A stretch of 64,000 bases of DNA, from assembly GCA_009767595.1 (NCBI GenBank), contig VSDK01012156.1, positions 216,477-280,476 of the forward strand, read 5' to 3'. The notes below the pieces were generated by a model. It was given only the letters and a program-made list of their open reading frames with translations, did no database searches and was not told the DNA's origin. This DNA comes from Symbiodinium kawagutii. Its lineage: Eukaryota; Sar; Dinophyceae; Suessiales; Symbiodiniaceae. The translations under genes and the position numbers were made by a program. Shown here piece after piece: positions 38,401 through 52,700 of this stretch. Each line of letters starts with the position of its first letter. The first letter of the stretch is position 1.

Positions 38401-41400
38401 GGCGAACAGTTGATGAACGACGGTTCTGCCAAACAATTTTGGGAATGCCAACCTTGCACGTGTTGTTTTTTGGACGCGCAGTCGTATGGCCAACATGATC
38501 TAACATTCTTTCAGCGCTTGCTTGATCAGAGTGGTGGTGTTTGGTGGTGTTTGGTGAACCAATTTATTTTGGGATGTTGAGAAGCAGATGTCGCGATGTT
38601 GATCTGCCCATTCCTGGTACTGCATGACCCATATCCACATCAATCATTGCCACATGTGGCACTGCTGGATTTTCTGGGTTCATCGACCCGGGCAGTCGCC
38701 TCAGCTTGCTGGTTTGGAAGCCTCCATTGCGACTGTTGGGCATTGGTTTACACTCTGGTGATCTAACATGGCAGTGGAAAAAACACCATTTCCAATAGGT
38801 AACCAATCTATATACACATGGTGGATTATCCATTGCTACGTTAGATCACCAGAGTGTACTCAGTTTGGGCGATGAACAAGCCTACAGGGGTTAGATGGGA
38901 TCTCATCCACAAAGGAATACCGCAGCCACCAACCGTCGCCAATGGAATTCATCTGCGGTACTGAGTTGGTGATGGGAAAGATCTATTGCTTCGGCGTTTC
39001 GGTAGGGATACCCCGGTCAGTAGGAGGGGGTGATGATTTTGGATTCGGCATGTTGAGACGCAAACCTGTTTGCTTCACATTTTTTCATTGTTCATTCACC
39101 TTGCTTTGGGCAGGGATGAGTTTTTCTCTTTTACATGGTTTCATGTGTTGGGGTCAGAGCACCAGTCCGCAAGAATTTTGCGCACTCACGTGTAGAACTT
39201 GTGGATTCCTTGAACTATTCTCTATGGAAAGTCAAGGGATCAATTCGATCCTCCTTGGCTTTGATGCAGTCATTCCATTCATTTCACCAGATCACGCACC
39301 ACGACCAGGCACACCGGGAAGAGTTGACATAGGTGCGACATAGCAGGTCGTTGAACAAATCCCTCGGAGCACCGGACTCCCCAGGTCCAAGCAGCCACCA
39401 CCGGGCAGTCACCGAAGCGCCTCAGGAACGCCAAACACGTGGAGATCACCTACACCGTCGGTGGCTGGGCCTGGAGCGGCCGTCACAGCTGGGCCAAACA
39501 CCAGGAGCACATGGCGAGCTGGGTCAGCTGCAGTTAAGGAACCAATTTCATGGTGGATAAGTTCACCAACAAACTCTTGGGAAAATCATGGTTAATGATA
39601 GGGAACCAGGGGGACTAAGGGTTTTGACCCACAGCCACATGGACCTTCCGTGCATTTGATGGCTGTGGAAGCAGGACTCTACTGGTTGAGTTTAGCATCA
39701 CCAGCAGGACTCTGCACTATAGGAAGCTTTGGGGATCAGGCAGGTAGGAAGCTTCTCCGAGGGTTGAACCAGGAATGGCCACGTCATACTGACATAGCAG
39801 GCCATATGACATGGGATCTGTTTGTGGCTCAAACCAGTCTCAAATTCCCAAGCTTTGATGCCAAAGAGATCAAATCCTTGAAAAAAAATCAATTTTCACA
39901 ACTCGATGCCTTGCTGTGGAAGTCGTTCAGTGATCGACGACTTAGCAAAGCATGATGGAGTGCCAAGGCCGGGGGTCAAAGTGCCTGCTCAGAAAGGGTC
40001 AACCCTGAACCTTGGTAGTAGATCCAATGATTTGCTTCAATGCTATTCAATGGTGGCATGGTTAAATCTCCAAGATTGACTTGAATGCTAACGAGAATCA
40101 GAATTCAGATATTGATTGATTACAGTTGACAGCCATCCGAGCATGAACTTTGAACAAGTTCAGCAAACAGGATTGCACAATCTGCAAGTGGGAACAAGGG
40201 GAAATAGTCCAGCAAACATGACTGCAAAATTTGCAACCGAAAAAAAAAAGGCACAAGGGCATGAGATAAGCCTGAAGAGGGGGGCAAGGTTGGAGCTTCT
40301 TTCACGGCAAGTCTGACTTGTGCACTCAGCTAGGGGAGTGTCAAACGACTGGCCAGCTTCAGCCAGGCTGTATTTTTTATCTATTTTTACCAGGGTCGAA
40401 ACCTGGCCGAAGCAAGATATTGTGGTGAATGATGTTTCAATCACCTCAAAGCATAGGGTATTCTGGTGGCCCACGGGAGCTCTTACCCGGTGGCACATCG
40501 CTGGATCTCAGACTGCATCAAGATATTAAGGATTACCTTGCCGCCAATCCACGTATGACCATGATTTTGCATGAGATGAATCACTGACAGCCAGCCGACC
40601 ATCAATGGTTAAGGTTCAAAAAACTATGACTATGCCTATCAGTGTAACCAGTATATACTTACTTGATTCACCACTATGAACCATTACTAACCCTTGTTTG
40701 CTGTACGATGAATTGTTATCCATTGTCAACGGTGATTGAAAAGTCTTAGCAATGTTTCTATCCTCAACATGACGTGTTTTTCCCTTCATGCTTGGTTCAG
40801 TCTCACCTACACAGGGGCTTACCAAATCATTGTTATGTTATTATCAACTTGTCAACCGTGATTGAAAAGCGATTATCAGCAATGTTTCTATGATCAGCAT
40901 TAACTATAGTCATTGTATATATGTCATTCTCATGTTGAAGCCATGGTGGCCCCCAGGCCACTGTACCCCATGGTGGCTTCTCCAGTGCCAAGGTGAGATT
41001 CCCGTTCAGGATGGCGTCGGAAGGGAAATTGTGCCCCGGTAGCAGCACCCAGGCGATGATCAATGTGGTGACCGTTGGGGCCGCGGCCAGGGGTTGTAAT
41101 GACCAGTAATGACCAGCCGTGGCGAGCTGGGTCAAGCAGTGAACCAACCAACTTTCATGGGGGATATTAAGCAACTATAAACTATAGGGAAACTAATGGT
41201 TAATGACGGGGGAACCAGGGGGACTCAGGGTTTTGACCCAAAGCCATGTCATCGTGTCCTGTTTTTGCTGGATGGCCATACCGGATCTAATGATTAATTA
41301 GCTCGATTTGACATGACATGAGCCAAGACCCCAAGGTCGGTTGATTCATGCTGGGTTACTGGTAAACCACTAGGACTAGGGCTATTGAACCAACCCGAGC

Positions 41401-44400
41401 GGTGGTTGCAAGGGCATGCTGGTGCCTAGGGTATGATGAGATCTTATCACATCGTTGCGGCTTGTCACTAAAGGATACCAAGAGAGCAGAAACGTTGACC
41501 AACCGCAGAACCCGCTCACAACTGATACCCAAGGAACCCAAACGGGTTGGTCAGTGCCAGTGACGATCAGCAAAAGCCGGTTGGAGAATATCTGCACCAC
41601 CTAGTAACGTGATGGGATCAACAAGCACCAACTGATCATCAACATCCCGCAGCATGCGCAAAGATTACGCGACTTGATGTTCGAGATTTGACGTGAGTAT
41701 TGAGTATTCCCATAGTTCTAAGCAAGGTTTGATGGTATGTCCAATGGTTTGCATAGCATTTCTAATGGTTACAGTCGTTTCGGGATGTTGCAGCGTGAGC
41801 CCACAGCGATGTAGCTAGGGGAGCTACCACTGGCGGACAGCTGCCGGCGTGAAGCGCTGATCCTTTGTATTAATTGCTTAGCCGAAGCGGATCGGATCGG
41901 TTGCGGCTTCCGGGAGAAGATTGGAACAAACGGAGAGGTCTTGACAAGTTCATTGCCAGGTTTATGGCAGAGATTTGCGTAGTGAGAAAGAACCAGATTG
42001 TGCCTTTTGATTGCAGACAATCACGACTTGTGGATCATCAACCGACTTTATCATCACAACTTGTACACTTCTGAAAGTATTGGGTTGTTGACCATCGCGG
42101 TGCTGGACCGAATCAAGCATGGACTGACAGGCCTTGGTCCATATACACCAACCGCAGAGTTTGGTTTGTCTACACACGGTGGTACCACCCAAAACTGATG
42201 GTTTTCCTACGCGACAGATAATGGCTAATTAATGTAGGATGCTTCGTAAGTACTGTACCGCCATTTCAACAAAGCCAATTTACAGTGTTGATAGATGTAT
42301 GATTGATGATAGTACTTTGATACTGCCAATGACTCTAAAGTTTGATATCACCAAGTATTTGTGCCGAAAACATGTATGTCTGAAATCCTGATGGACCTGG
42401 TGGTTTCTTAGAATAGGGGTACCCCCCAATCATCCATGAGTAGTCATTTATAGCAATGATCCCACCAGTTTTTAGGTACTGTACCCCATATGCCTGTCTA
42501 CCCTGGTTGGTTGGTTGGTTGGTTGGTTGGTTGCTTGGTTGGTTGATTAATATTGACCCATAGCCATATAGTTGGTATTTCCACTACTATTGTTGGTTGT
42601 TACCCCTTGTTACTGACCATTAACCAACTAGTTAACCATTGTTGTTGGTTGCTTGGTTGGTTGGTTGGTTGGTTGGTTGGTTGGTTGGTCAGTCTCCAGG
42701 TGAGCCGCATCAGCACGGACCTGAAGACGGAGGGCACCTGCTACAGCGACAGCAACGGCCGGGAGATGATCTTCCGCAAGCGTCCCTGGGCCGCGGTTGG
42801 GTCACGGGTGGTGGGTTGCGCGATGGGAGGTGCAATGGCAACATGGCGAGCTGGGTCAAGCAGTGAACCAACCAACCAACCAACCAACCAACCAACCAAC
42901 CAACCAACCAACCAACCAACCACAATGGTTAACTAGTTGGTTAATGGTTCATAATGGGGGATAACAACCAACAATAGTAGTGGACATACCAACCATATAT
43001 GGCTATGGGTCAATACTAATCAACTAACTTTCATGGGGGATGATCTCCAACACTGATAGGGAAACAAGGGTTAATGATGGGGAACCAGGGGTACAGGGTT
43101 TTGACCCACATCCACATGAACCAAGAAAAATACTTTATTTATCATTATTTATCATGGTTGGCCGAAGTCACAGCTTTTGACTGTTCGCTTTGACCATTGA
43201 TGGAATATGGCCATGCCATATTCAGCTGTCAAAGCAACGACATTGAGATTCCAGTGTTACTCATGTGATATGGTTAGTACTGCATGGTCAGTACCAAACT
43301 CGCATGGCAGTGGGTCAAAACCCCGTGCCCCTGGTTCCCCTATCATTAACCATGGTGTTCCCGTATTGTTGTTGGTCATTATCCCCCATATTGGTCGGTT
43401 AATATTGGCCCATAGCCATATAGTTGGTATGTCCACTATTATTGTTAGTTGTTATCCCCTATTGTTAACCCATAGTTGACAGTTAACCATTGGTTGGTTG
43501 ATTAATACTGACCCATAGCCACATGGTTAGTACCACATGGTTCTGATTCGCGTTTTTTCAGCTTCCAACCATGTGACCCGCCACGGTGTGGCCTTGGCTG
43601 AGGCGACTATCGCGCCTCCTGGAAGTTCAATCAAACCGAGCCCGTGGCAGGCCGGGCGAACCCATCGGCCATGATGAAGCAAGACCAATCACTATGAATT
43701 AATCATGATGATAGGTGAGCAGCAATATTAAGTATGAATACTTAATAACCAGTAATGATCACCAGTATTAAATGATCACCCGTATTTAACCATGAATCAA
43801 ACCATGGGAACTGGGAACCAGCACTTAATAAGCATCATGAACCATTGTGAACCATCATGATCATTAGAATATTGTGATAGGTGAACAGCATCGTCCGCTG
43901 TTGACCTAGGTCGATTTGGGTTCATAAAGTCGGACAAGAGACATCCATAATGCATCATCCATTCACACAACGGGATATGTGAGAATCGCAGAATCCCAAC
44001 AAGAATCCATTTGTTCAGTTTTGAGATTTTCATCAGGTTCTGATCCAGAGACGCATTCTCATGTCTTCAAATTCCCCATTCTGCAGTCCCTTTGTTTTTT
44101 TTGGGAAGTCAAAACAAAAGGAGCTAGAGCTAATTTGCAAGGCCAAATCCGTGCTGCTCATGACTGGTGGCTACCGATGGGAAGCATCATCGCTTAAACA
44201 TGCCCTGCTTTCAGCCAACCATCCTTAGCAGGGCGATGCCCTAACCAAATGTGTGGCTTCCCCGTTCAATGTGGCCTTTCTTTGGCTTTTAATTGAATTG
44301 TTGCGTCTGGTCATCCAAACAATTGTTGACATAGAATCGTTGACTCTGGGAACCTAAAGCAGTGGCTAACAACAATGGTCCCCGGCACTACCCTGTCACA

Positions 44401-46734
44401 CCGTAGCCACGACTTGGTACCTGCGCAACCGGGCGGTTGCCTGTGAGGAAACTACTACCCAGTCACCACCTCACTCTTCATTCGGGACGACAAAGCGCAG
44501 CTCACGCTCCTGACGGACACGAGCCAGGCGACAGGGGCGCCAGCAATGGGGGAAGCGGCAGCTGTCCTCCGGGGGATTTCCGCCGGGGTCGTGGTGGTGA
44601 ACGTGTAGAGGTATGAGGGATCCACCAGGATGTTGATATGGGGATGACCAACTGGCGGTGGAAGGTTCATGGTGAATGATGATTCAGCAGGTATATCAAT
44701 CGTCTAGCATTAATGATTGATCACTAAATTACCATGAACAACTGATGATTATGATTAAGTTGGTACAAGTATAGGGCCCATAGGCTTTTTCAATAGGAAT
44801 TTCTGGTGGTTTGGTAGGTGTCGGAAATCACCAGTAATGATTAAAAAGAACTTTCACCAACTGTATGGTGATTATAGACATTATATAAACACCAAGCAAT
44901 GTTTGTGGCCTGACCAAGGGTCAATACAGTTGAATCATGATATAGATTGGCCACAATTAGCGCGTTTCGTGCCTGGAGGCGCTTGGAGGTATGGTGTTGT
45001 GTCTGACCTATGTCAATGAGGCTATGGGTCAGTATTAATCAACTAACTTTCATGGGGGATAAGCATCAACAATAACGGGGAAAACAATGGCAAGTGATGG
45101 GGCAACCAGGGGGACTAAGGGTTTTGACCCACTGCCATCAATTCCCACTTTGCTTTTTGATTTGGGGATTGCTTGTAATGCAAACCCTGCATTCACAATC
45201 CTCAAGTTGATTAGTAGGAGGTTCCCCCCAAAGTCATGTTTTCCTGATAAATTGATACCACCCCAATTCATACACCCGGGGTTGATCAATCTATCAGCCC
45301 TCGCCTATCATTATTCGTCATTGACTCGCGTTTTTAGTGACCCACCAATCAACCACTCGTGGATCCTAAGTGGTACAAAGAGATCCCACATCGGTGTTTC
45401 TTTCAATAGGGAACCCCCCTATTCTAAGAAACACCCACATGCTGAAGGCAGGCACTGGCTGCGTCCACGACGGGGAGATTGAGATGATGGTGCATCGGAG
45501 GTTGTTGCAGGACTGGGCCGAGGTGGTTGGTGGATTTTGGGGGTTAGTAACTAAGCTTAGGAGTTGCCTAGCACAGTAAGCTCTGGAAATCTTCAATTTT
45601 ACTGCAAAAGTCATTTGTTTAACCATTTGGGTGTGTCATTTAGCTATTCTTTTACGCATTTTTTAGTTATTTGGATTTGAAGGTGTCATTTTGAAGTCAT
45701 TAATTAGTCATTTGTTAGTTCACTACTCCCACATGCATCGATGTTCAGGTTCAGAACTCTTTGGGAATCACCATCGATTTGGGGTTGATTAGTGGTAAAT
45801 CATTGATTAGCCAATGATGAACTATTGAAAAACGGTTCATTAGCTGGTTAAAACCATCGGTAATTTTCTGGGGGTAGGTTAAAGCCACCAAGTGCATTTT
45901 GCAAGCTATCATGTATTGACTGATCCAATCGTGTATTGGGATATATGGCCTATCTATTTGTAGCTATCATGGCTGGCTATATTCCGGGCTTCTATATCTA
46001 CTTGCCTCTACGGCTTTCCCATGCCTTTTCCACCGGTTTTCCCAGCATTTTCCATTGATTTTCCCGTGGTGTTCCCATGGTTTCCCATGGGTTTCCAGGG
46101 GTTTTCCATGGTTTTTTTATGGGTTTTCCATGGGTTTTCCATGGGGTTCCATGGGTTTTCTGTGGGGGTGCTTTATCTCAGTGGCAGGGATTAGCACCCC
46201 CTGCGGATCAGGACGACGGTCGTGGAGTGGGAGAACCTTTGAACGAGACACAGTTTGTGACCTCGTACGTGGCCCCTTGGCGGAAGCGCCGGGCACACCA
46301 AGGCTTGGTAAGGAGTTCGCTATAAGGCTATGGGTCAGTATTAATCAACCAACCAACCAATGGTTAACTAGTTGGTTAATGGTTAATGGTTAACTAGTTG
46401 GTCAATGGTTAGTTGTTGGTTGTTAACTATTGTTAACTAGTTGGTAAATGATAAATAATGGGGGATAACAACCAACAATAATAGTGAACATACCAACTAT
46501 ATGGCTATGGGCCAATATTAATCAACCAACTTTCATGGGGGATAATGACCAATAATAAAGGAAAGAATGGTTAATGATAGGGGAACCAGGGGTACGGGGT
46601 TTTGACCCACAGTCGGTTGGGTTGTCTTAAGGCCCCAGGCAGCCCTGTCTCAAATGCTTTGGTTTATTTCTATGCATAATGAATAGTGAATGATTTGGGG
46701 GTTCCTCCACTATTTTGAGAAGCACTAAAATCTT

Positions 46735-46765
<31 letters not shown>

Positions 46766-49700
46766 CCATCCATAGCTCACTTTGAATTACCAGCGATTAT
46801 ATATATAATGGGTTGAGAGTTCCCATCATGGTGATGGTGTTTGATCATGATTATATCCAATCATTATCATCAATCAATGATTTACCAGGAGTTTCCCCAT
46901 AGAGTGTGATTTCACGATCATTGCCCATGGTGGACTAGATTTCTTGTTTTCTCAATCAAACCCCATGATCATCGGATGATTTAGGGGTTCCCTTGTGACT
47001 GGTTTGATTTCTTGTTGTGATCCATGATCCATGATCCATTAAGTCTTGTTATAGTCCCCCTATTCTTCTGGATCTATGATCCCCTTTCTTGTTCATAGAT
47101 GTGCATAGATGTTCATAGCAGAACCCCCAAATCATGATAGCGGAACCCCCAAGTCATGCTAGGAGAACCTTAAGGATTGCTTCCCCATAGGTTCCCTATT
47201 TGGGGGGTTCCTTAAGTCTATGATCCCATGCTGGTGATCAGCGCCAAGGACGCTGAGCCGGGTCAGCACTATGGCCCTGGACTGGCGCCTGGGCGACGGT
47301 GGGTTCACGGTGAGCGGAGTTCGGTGGCCCTGAGAGTGGCATGTTGAGGGCTCAACCAGCGATTTTAGGCATTGAACGTGCAAGGTGGCCCCCCTTAGTT
47401 CGCTAAGTTGGCTTATAACTAGGGTAATTACCAGTTCTAGGCATTGAACGTGGTGGCATTAGTAACTAACCTTCAGTTATTGAGATGGTCAAAACTAATC
47501 ATCAACGAACCAACAGTCAATTGACCATCGAAATTTTGAGCACTTGGCCACACCGAAGTTGAGTGTCAGTGACCATCGATCATCATGAAGCTGACCAGCA
47601 ACCAAGGCCGCATCGGTTTGCCATCTATTTCTATTACAAACGGCACTACAGTGTGTAGTAGGTGCTTGATTCTGGGTAATTGATCTGATTTTTGAAACCA
47701 TAAGCAGGGTAGCTTGTTCTTGAACACTTATCCCATCATTCTATCATCCATACTGCTAGATCTGCATGGGTAAGGCCTCAACATGGACGTCCCACTCTTC
47801 AGTTGGTTACTTGTCAGTTTGGTTCAGGATCTCTCAGCCTCGGTTTTTGAAAAAATAGCCATGATTACACAAAGTTTTGTCATTGTCCTCCAGGGGGTGT
47901 AGGAGGCCTGGGGACCGGATCATATACATATCAATCATGCAAGTTCATCCTTCACTTAATATTTTCATGAAATCACTCACAGAGAAATATATATGCTCCA
48001 TTTAGATTTGCAAATAGATAAATAAATGAATACACAGATAAATTATGACATATATAGATATATATATATATAAATAAATATATATAGATATAAATATATA
48101 TACAGATATATAACATGTACATAAAGGTATGTTATCATTGTGTCAATATCCCACCCTTTTCCCAGTCCCCTGACCGCGTCAGGTGGTGCGCGGTCAGCAC
48201 TGGCTCCACCTGGGCAGTCCCCAGACCGCGGCGAAGAGTTGGCGCCCGCTGATGGATCGGCTCTACATGCCTCCTGCGGCCTTCTTCACCGAAGGCACCG
48301 CCGCTGGGCCGGGCCCCAACAAGGGGTCAAGGGGGGTTGGTTTCTGAGGGGCCCTGATGGTTGAGATTTTGGATGTTGAGCAGGGTAGTTGTGGTGAGAA
48401 TCATGGGTTCGATTGATGGTCACAATCAAAGTCATGGCATTCGCGGTTTACAAATGGCTATGGGTCAAAACCCAGTACCCCTGGTTCCCATCATTAACCA
48501 TTGTTTTCCCTATCATTGTTGCTCAATGTTGTTGGTCAATGTTGACCCATAGCCAAATGATGGATGCCTTCCTGATTTCAATGGTTGACAATGACCATTG
48601 ATGGTTGCTGAGGTTCCCAGCAGCTCAGTGGGTTGACATGGGGGGATCCCTGCAAATCACTGGTTTTGGGTCATGGTGCGCATGCAACCAGTACGGCTAT
48701 TGAAGGGTTTGCCTTGGCTACTTGAACAACTGGAGACATGATTATTCTTAATGACAGAAACAAAATAACAATCATAGGTAATAATGACTGCAATTTGACA
48801 ACTGGAAACAATATGGAATCTAACTCACTCACCCCTGCTGACACAAGCTATGTGACACATGTGATTGCGTGACAGTGGAGTGTTGATGTTCATAGTCCCT
48901 TGATACCTTCTTCAGAGTGCTGAAATTTCTCAGCCCAGTATTTTGGGATCATTACCCTCTAAGCGGGAGTGGTGCTCATTTACTTGAAACAATGTAAACA
49001 GAATCTGCACACTTGACCGCCATCCCATCATGAACTGTCGCCAGGAAGTGGACCAAGATCAATGTCCACAATTTTGAACTTCTTAACGGTGACAGGAAAG
49101 CTTGAGCGAATGACAACCAACCACAGTTTCCAGAGTTTGAAATTTGAAATAGTCCTTGTAGGAACGCTTCGCTGTGCAACATTGAGTTTGATACTGGTGA
49201 TAATAGTTCTATTGATAGTGGTGTTTGCGAACTTTTGACATTGGGGGCAGGAGCCAACAACTCTCCAAGTATCAGAACCAAACCAAACCCATCGAAAAAC
49301 TTGTGACACACCTTTCGAACAACAGGCCAGTGATCATCCCTGGGGATGACCGGCTTCACCCACAACTCCCAAGGGGAAGCTGCAGGTGCGGTGGACATGG
49401 GCATGTTCTGGTTCCTGAAGGCTTTGCCAGAGAACCTGGAGGCCGAAATCCTGTTCGCGATGAAGACACCTCAGGTAGAGACCACATTTGAATTTGATGT
49501 GAAGAAGAATAATGGGAAAATATATGGGCAAGTTGCATTTCTGGGGGAGATCTATATCTATAGAAGAAAGATCTATATAGATTTCGTGGATTCTTCAGGC
49601 ATGCCCTTTGCTAAGATGTGGTGGAGTGGCTAGCAAGCTAACAGGCACCGTTTTCCCGGCAGCTTCTAAGCACGATGCAGAACTGCACGTGAAGTTTGTT

Positions 49701-52700
49701 TTTCCCCAGATAGCTGGAAGCTATAGGGGTTCTTACTTCCCAAATAACAGGTCACTGTCGGCGAACTTTCTGGCTGAAGGTGCTGTGTGCCAGGTGCTGT
49801 CGGCAGGTGCTGTCGGCAGGTGCTGTCGGCAGGTGCTGTTGGCAGGTGCTGCTGCCAGGTGCTGTCGGCAGGTGCTGTCGCCGGTTCTGTCGGCAGGTGC
49901 TGTTGGCAGGTGCTTTTGCCAGCTGGGGTTGCAAAAAACCCCGTGTCTTTTTCTTGTGCGCCAAATCATGTTATCGTTTTTTTTCCTTTTATCGTTTTTT
50001 CAGGTTTTAGCCTCTCAAGATAACCAGCATGTTTGCTTGTCTATTTTGATTATAGAGGTTGGCACTAGAAACCGATGATAAGGCAAGCAAACAGATGGGA
50101 GTTTGAAAGAAAACGGTTTTTTTCCATAGATGCCAGGAAATGCTTGGCAATGACAGGTTTTGTTAAGTGTCAGCTTCTCAGCCAATCAATATATCACATG
50201 TCAATTTAACCGGAAAAAGGCTGCAGTGCAAAGAAGCCTCCGAGCCAGAAATGGTCAGTTGCCTATTGGAGGAGGATTTTGTTCGATTTGTTATCGTTTT
50301 TGTTATCGTTTTGTTATCGTTCAGGACCTCTACGTCTGGTAGGATTTTTCTGGGGTGAATCCGACTTCCAGCATCAATGTTTTGTGCCCAATTGGCTCGT
50401 CACAGGCAGTCCCAATGCCATCATCTGAGTACATGTGTCTATCTATCCATTTGACATGTATGTATATATTAATTGTTATCGTTTTTTCCCCAGATAGCTG
50501 GAAGCTATAGGGGTTCTTACTTCCAAAAGAAAGGGTGCTTGTCGGCGAACTTTTTGGTGGAGGGTGCTGTCGGCANNNNNNNNNNNNNNNNNNNNNNNNN
50601 NNNNNNNNNNNNNNNNNNNNNNNNNNNNNNNNNNNNNNNNNNNNNNNNNNNNNNNNNNNNNNNNNNNNNNNNNNNNNNNNNNNNNNNNNNNNNNNNNNNN
50701 NNNNNNNNNNNNNNNNNNNNNNNNNNNNNNNNNNNNNNNNNNNNNNNNNNNNNNNNNNNNNNNNNNNNNNNNNNNNNNNNNNNNNNNNNNNNNNNNNNNN
50801 NNNNNNNNNNNNNNNNNNNNNNNNNNNNNNNNNNNNNNNNNNNNNNNNNNNNNNNNNNNNNNNNNNNNNNNNNNNNNNNNNNNNNNNNNNNNNNNNNNNN
50901 NNNNNNNNNNNNNNNNNNNNNNNNNNNNNNNNNNNNNNNNNNNNNNNNNNNNNNNNNNNNNNNNNNNNNNNNNNNNNNNNNNNNNNNNNNNNNNNNNNNN
51001 NNNNNNNNNNNNNNNNNNNNNNNNNNNNNNNNNNNNNNNNNNNNNNNNNNNNNNNNNNNNNNNNNNNNNNNNNNNNNNNNNNNNNNNNNNNNNNNNNNNN
51101 NNNNNNNNNNNNNNNNNNNNNNNNNNNNNNNNNNNNNNNNNNNNNNNNNNNNNNNNNNNNNNNNNNNNNNNNNNNNNNNNNNNNNNNNNNNNNNNNNNNN
51201 NNNNNNNNNNNNNNNNNNNNNNNNNNNNNNNNNNNNNNNNNNNNNNNNNNNNNNNNNNNNNNNNNNNNNNNNNNNNNNNNNNNNNNNNNNNNNNNNNNNN
51301 NNNNNNNNNNNNNNNNNNNNNNNNNNNNNNNNNNNNNNNNNNNNNNNNNNNNNNNNNNNNNNNNNNNNNNNNNNNNNNNNNNNNNNNNNNNNNNNNNNNN
51401 NNNNNNNNNNNNNNNNNNNNNNNNNNNNNNNNNNNNNNNNNNNNNNNNNNNNNNNNNNNNNNNNNNNNNNNNNNNNNNNNNNNNNNNNNNNNNNNNNNNN
51501 GGGGCAGGTATTGTCGGCAGGTGCTGTCGGCAGGTGCTGTTGGCAGGTGCTGATGGCAGGTGCTGTTGGCAGGTGCTGGTGGGCAGGTGCTGTTGGCAGG
51601 TGCTGTCGGCAGGGGCTATTCCAAGAGAAGGAAGAAGTTTATTCCAAGGCGAAAAAATAGTTCTATTCCAAGGAGAAAGAAGAGTTCTTTTCCACGGAGA
51701 CGGAAGAATTCCATTCCAAGGAGGAAGAAGAGTTCTATTCCAAGAGAAGGAAGAGTTCCATTCCAAGGTCAAAGAAGAATTCTATTCCAAGGAGACAGAA
51801 GAGTTCCATTCCAAGGAGGAAGAAGAGTTCTATTCCAAGAGAAGGAAGAGTTCCATTCCAAGGTCAAAGAAGAGTTCCATTCCAAGGTCAAAGAAGACTT
51901 CTATTTCAAGGAAAAAGAAGAGTTCTATTGCAAGGAGAAAGAAGAGTTTTATTCCAAGGAGACAGAAGAGTTCCATTCCAAGGTCAAAGACGAATTCTGT
52001 TCCAAGAGAAGGAAGACTTCCATTCCAAGGAGAAAGAAGAGTTCTGTTCCAAGAGAAGGAAGACTTCCATTCCAAGGAGAAAGAAGAGTTCTGTTCCAAG
52101 AGAAGGAAGACTTCCATTCCAAGGAGAAAGAAGAGTTCTGTTCCAAGAGAAGGAAGACTTCCATTCTAAAATCAAAGAAGAATTCTATTCCAAGGAGAAA
52201 GAAGAGTTCTATTGCAAGGAGCAAGAAGAGTTCTATTCCAAAGAAAAGGAGGAGTTCCTTTCCAAGGTCAAAGAAGAATTGTATTCCAAGGAGAAAGAAG
52301 AGTTTTGTTCCAAGAGCAGGAAGAGTTTTATTGCAAGGAGACAGAAGAGTTCCATTCCAAAGAGAAGGAAGAGTTCTATTCCAAGAGAAGGAAGAATTCC
52401 ATTCCAAGGTCAAAGAAGAATTCTGTTCCAAGGAGAAAGAAGAGTACTATTGCAAGGAGAAAGAAGAGTTCTTTTCCAAAGAAAAAGAAGAGTTCTATTC
52501 CAAGAGAAGCAAGAGTTTTATTTCAAGGTCAAAGAAGAATTCCATTCCAAGGAAAAAGAAGAGTTCTATTGCAAGGAGAAAGAAGAGTTCCATTCCAAGG
52601 AGAAAGAAGAGTTCCATTCCAAAAAGAAACGGAAATCGGAAAATTTCAGGTCAAGATTCAGAAGATGCCTTTAGACTTGAGAGCATGGCATTTGACATTT

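Larger units (their letters stand above)
42782..43602 (+). other. Intron 31 (GT-AG)
   Basis: (AACC)n at 42866-42922, the right inverted-repeat arm, and two family 1 copies in opposite orientation (43002-43112 and 43307-43416). Little unique sequence. Confidence 0.82.
44528..45447 (+). other. Intron 33 (GC-AG)
   Basis: GC-rich collar to about 44680, a family 1 element 45021-45135, and a core-less family 2 remnant 45393-45436 ending 11 bp before exon 34. Confidence 0.82.

Noticed and set aside
42505-42922. (TTGG)n and (AACC)n runs as telomere-like repeats
   Set aside because: The unit is a tetranucleotide, unlike TTTAGGG-type telomeres, and it occurs in both orientations around an exon.
50535-52169. 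Very long ORFs on both strands between 50330 and 52730
   Set aside because: They consist of N bases and of 13-bp and 24-bp minisatellites whose periods keep frames open; they lie inside intron 37 and match no protein family.
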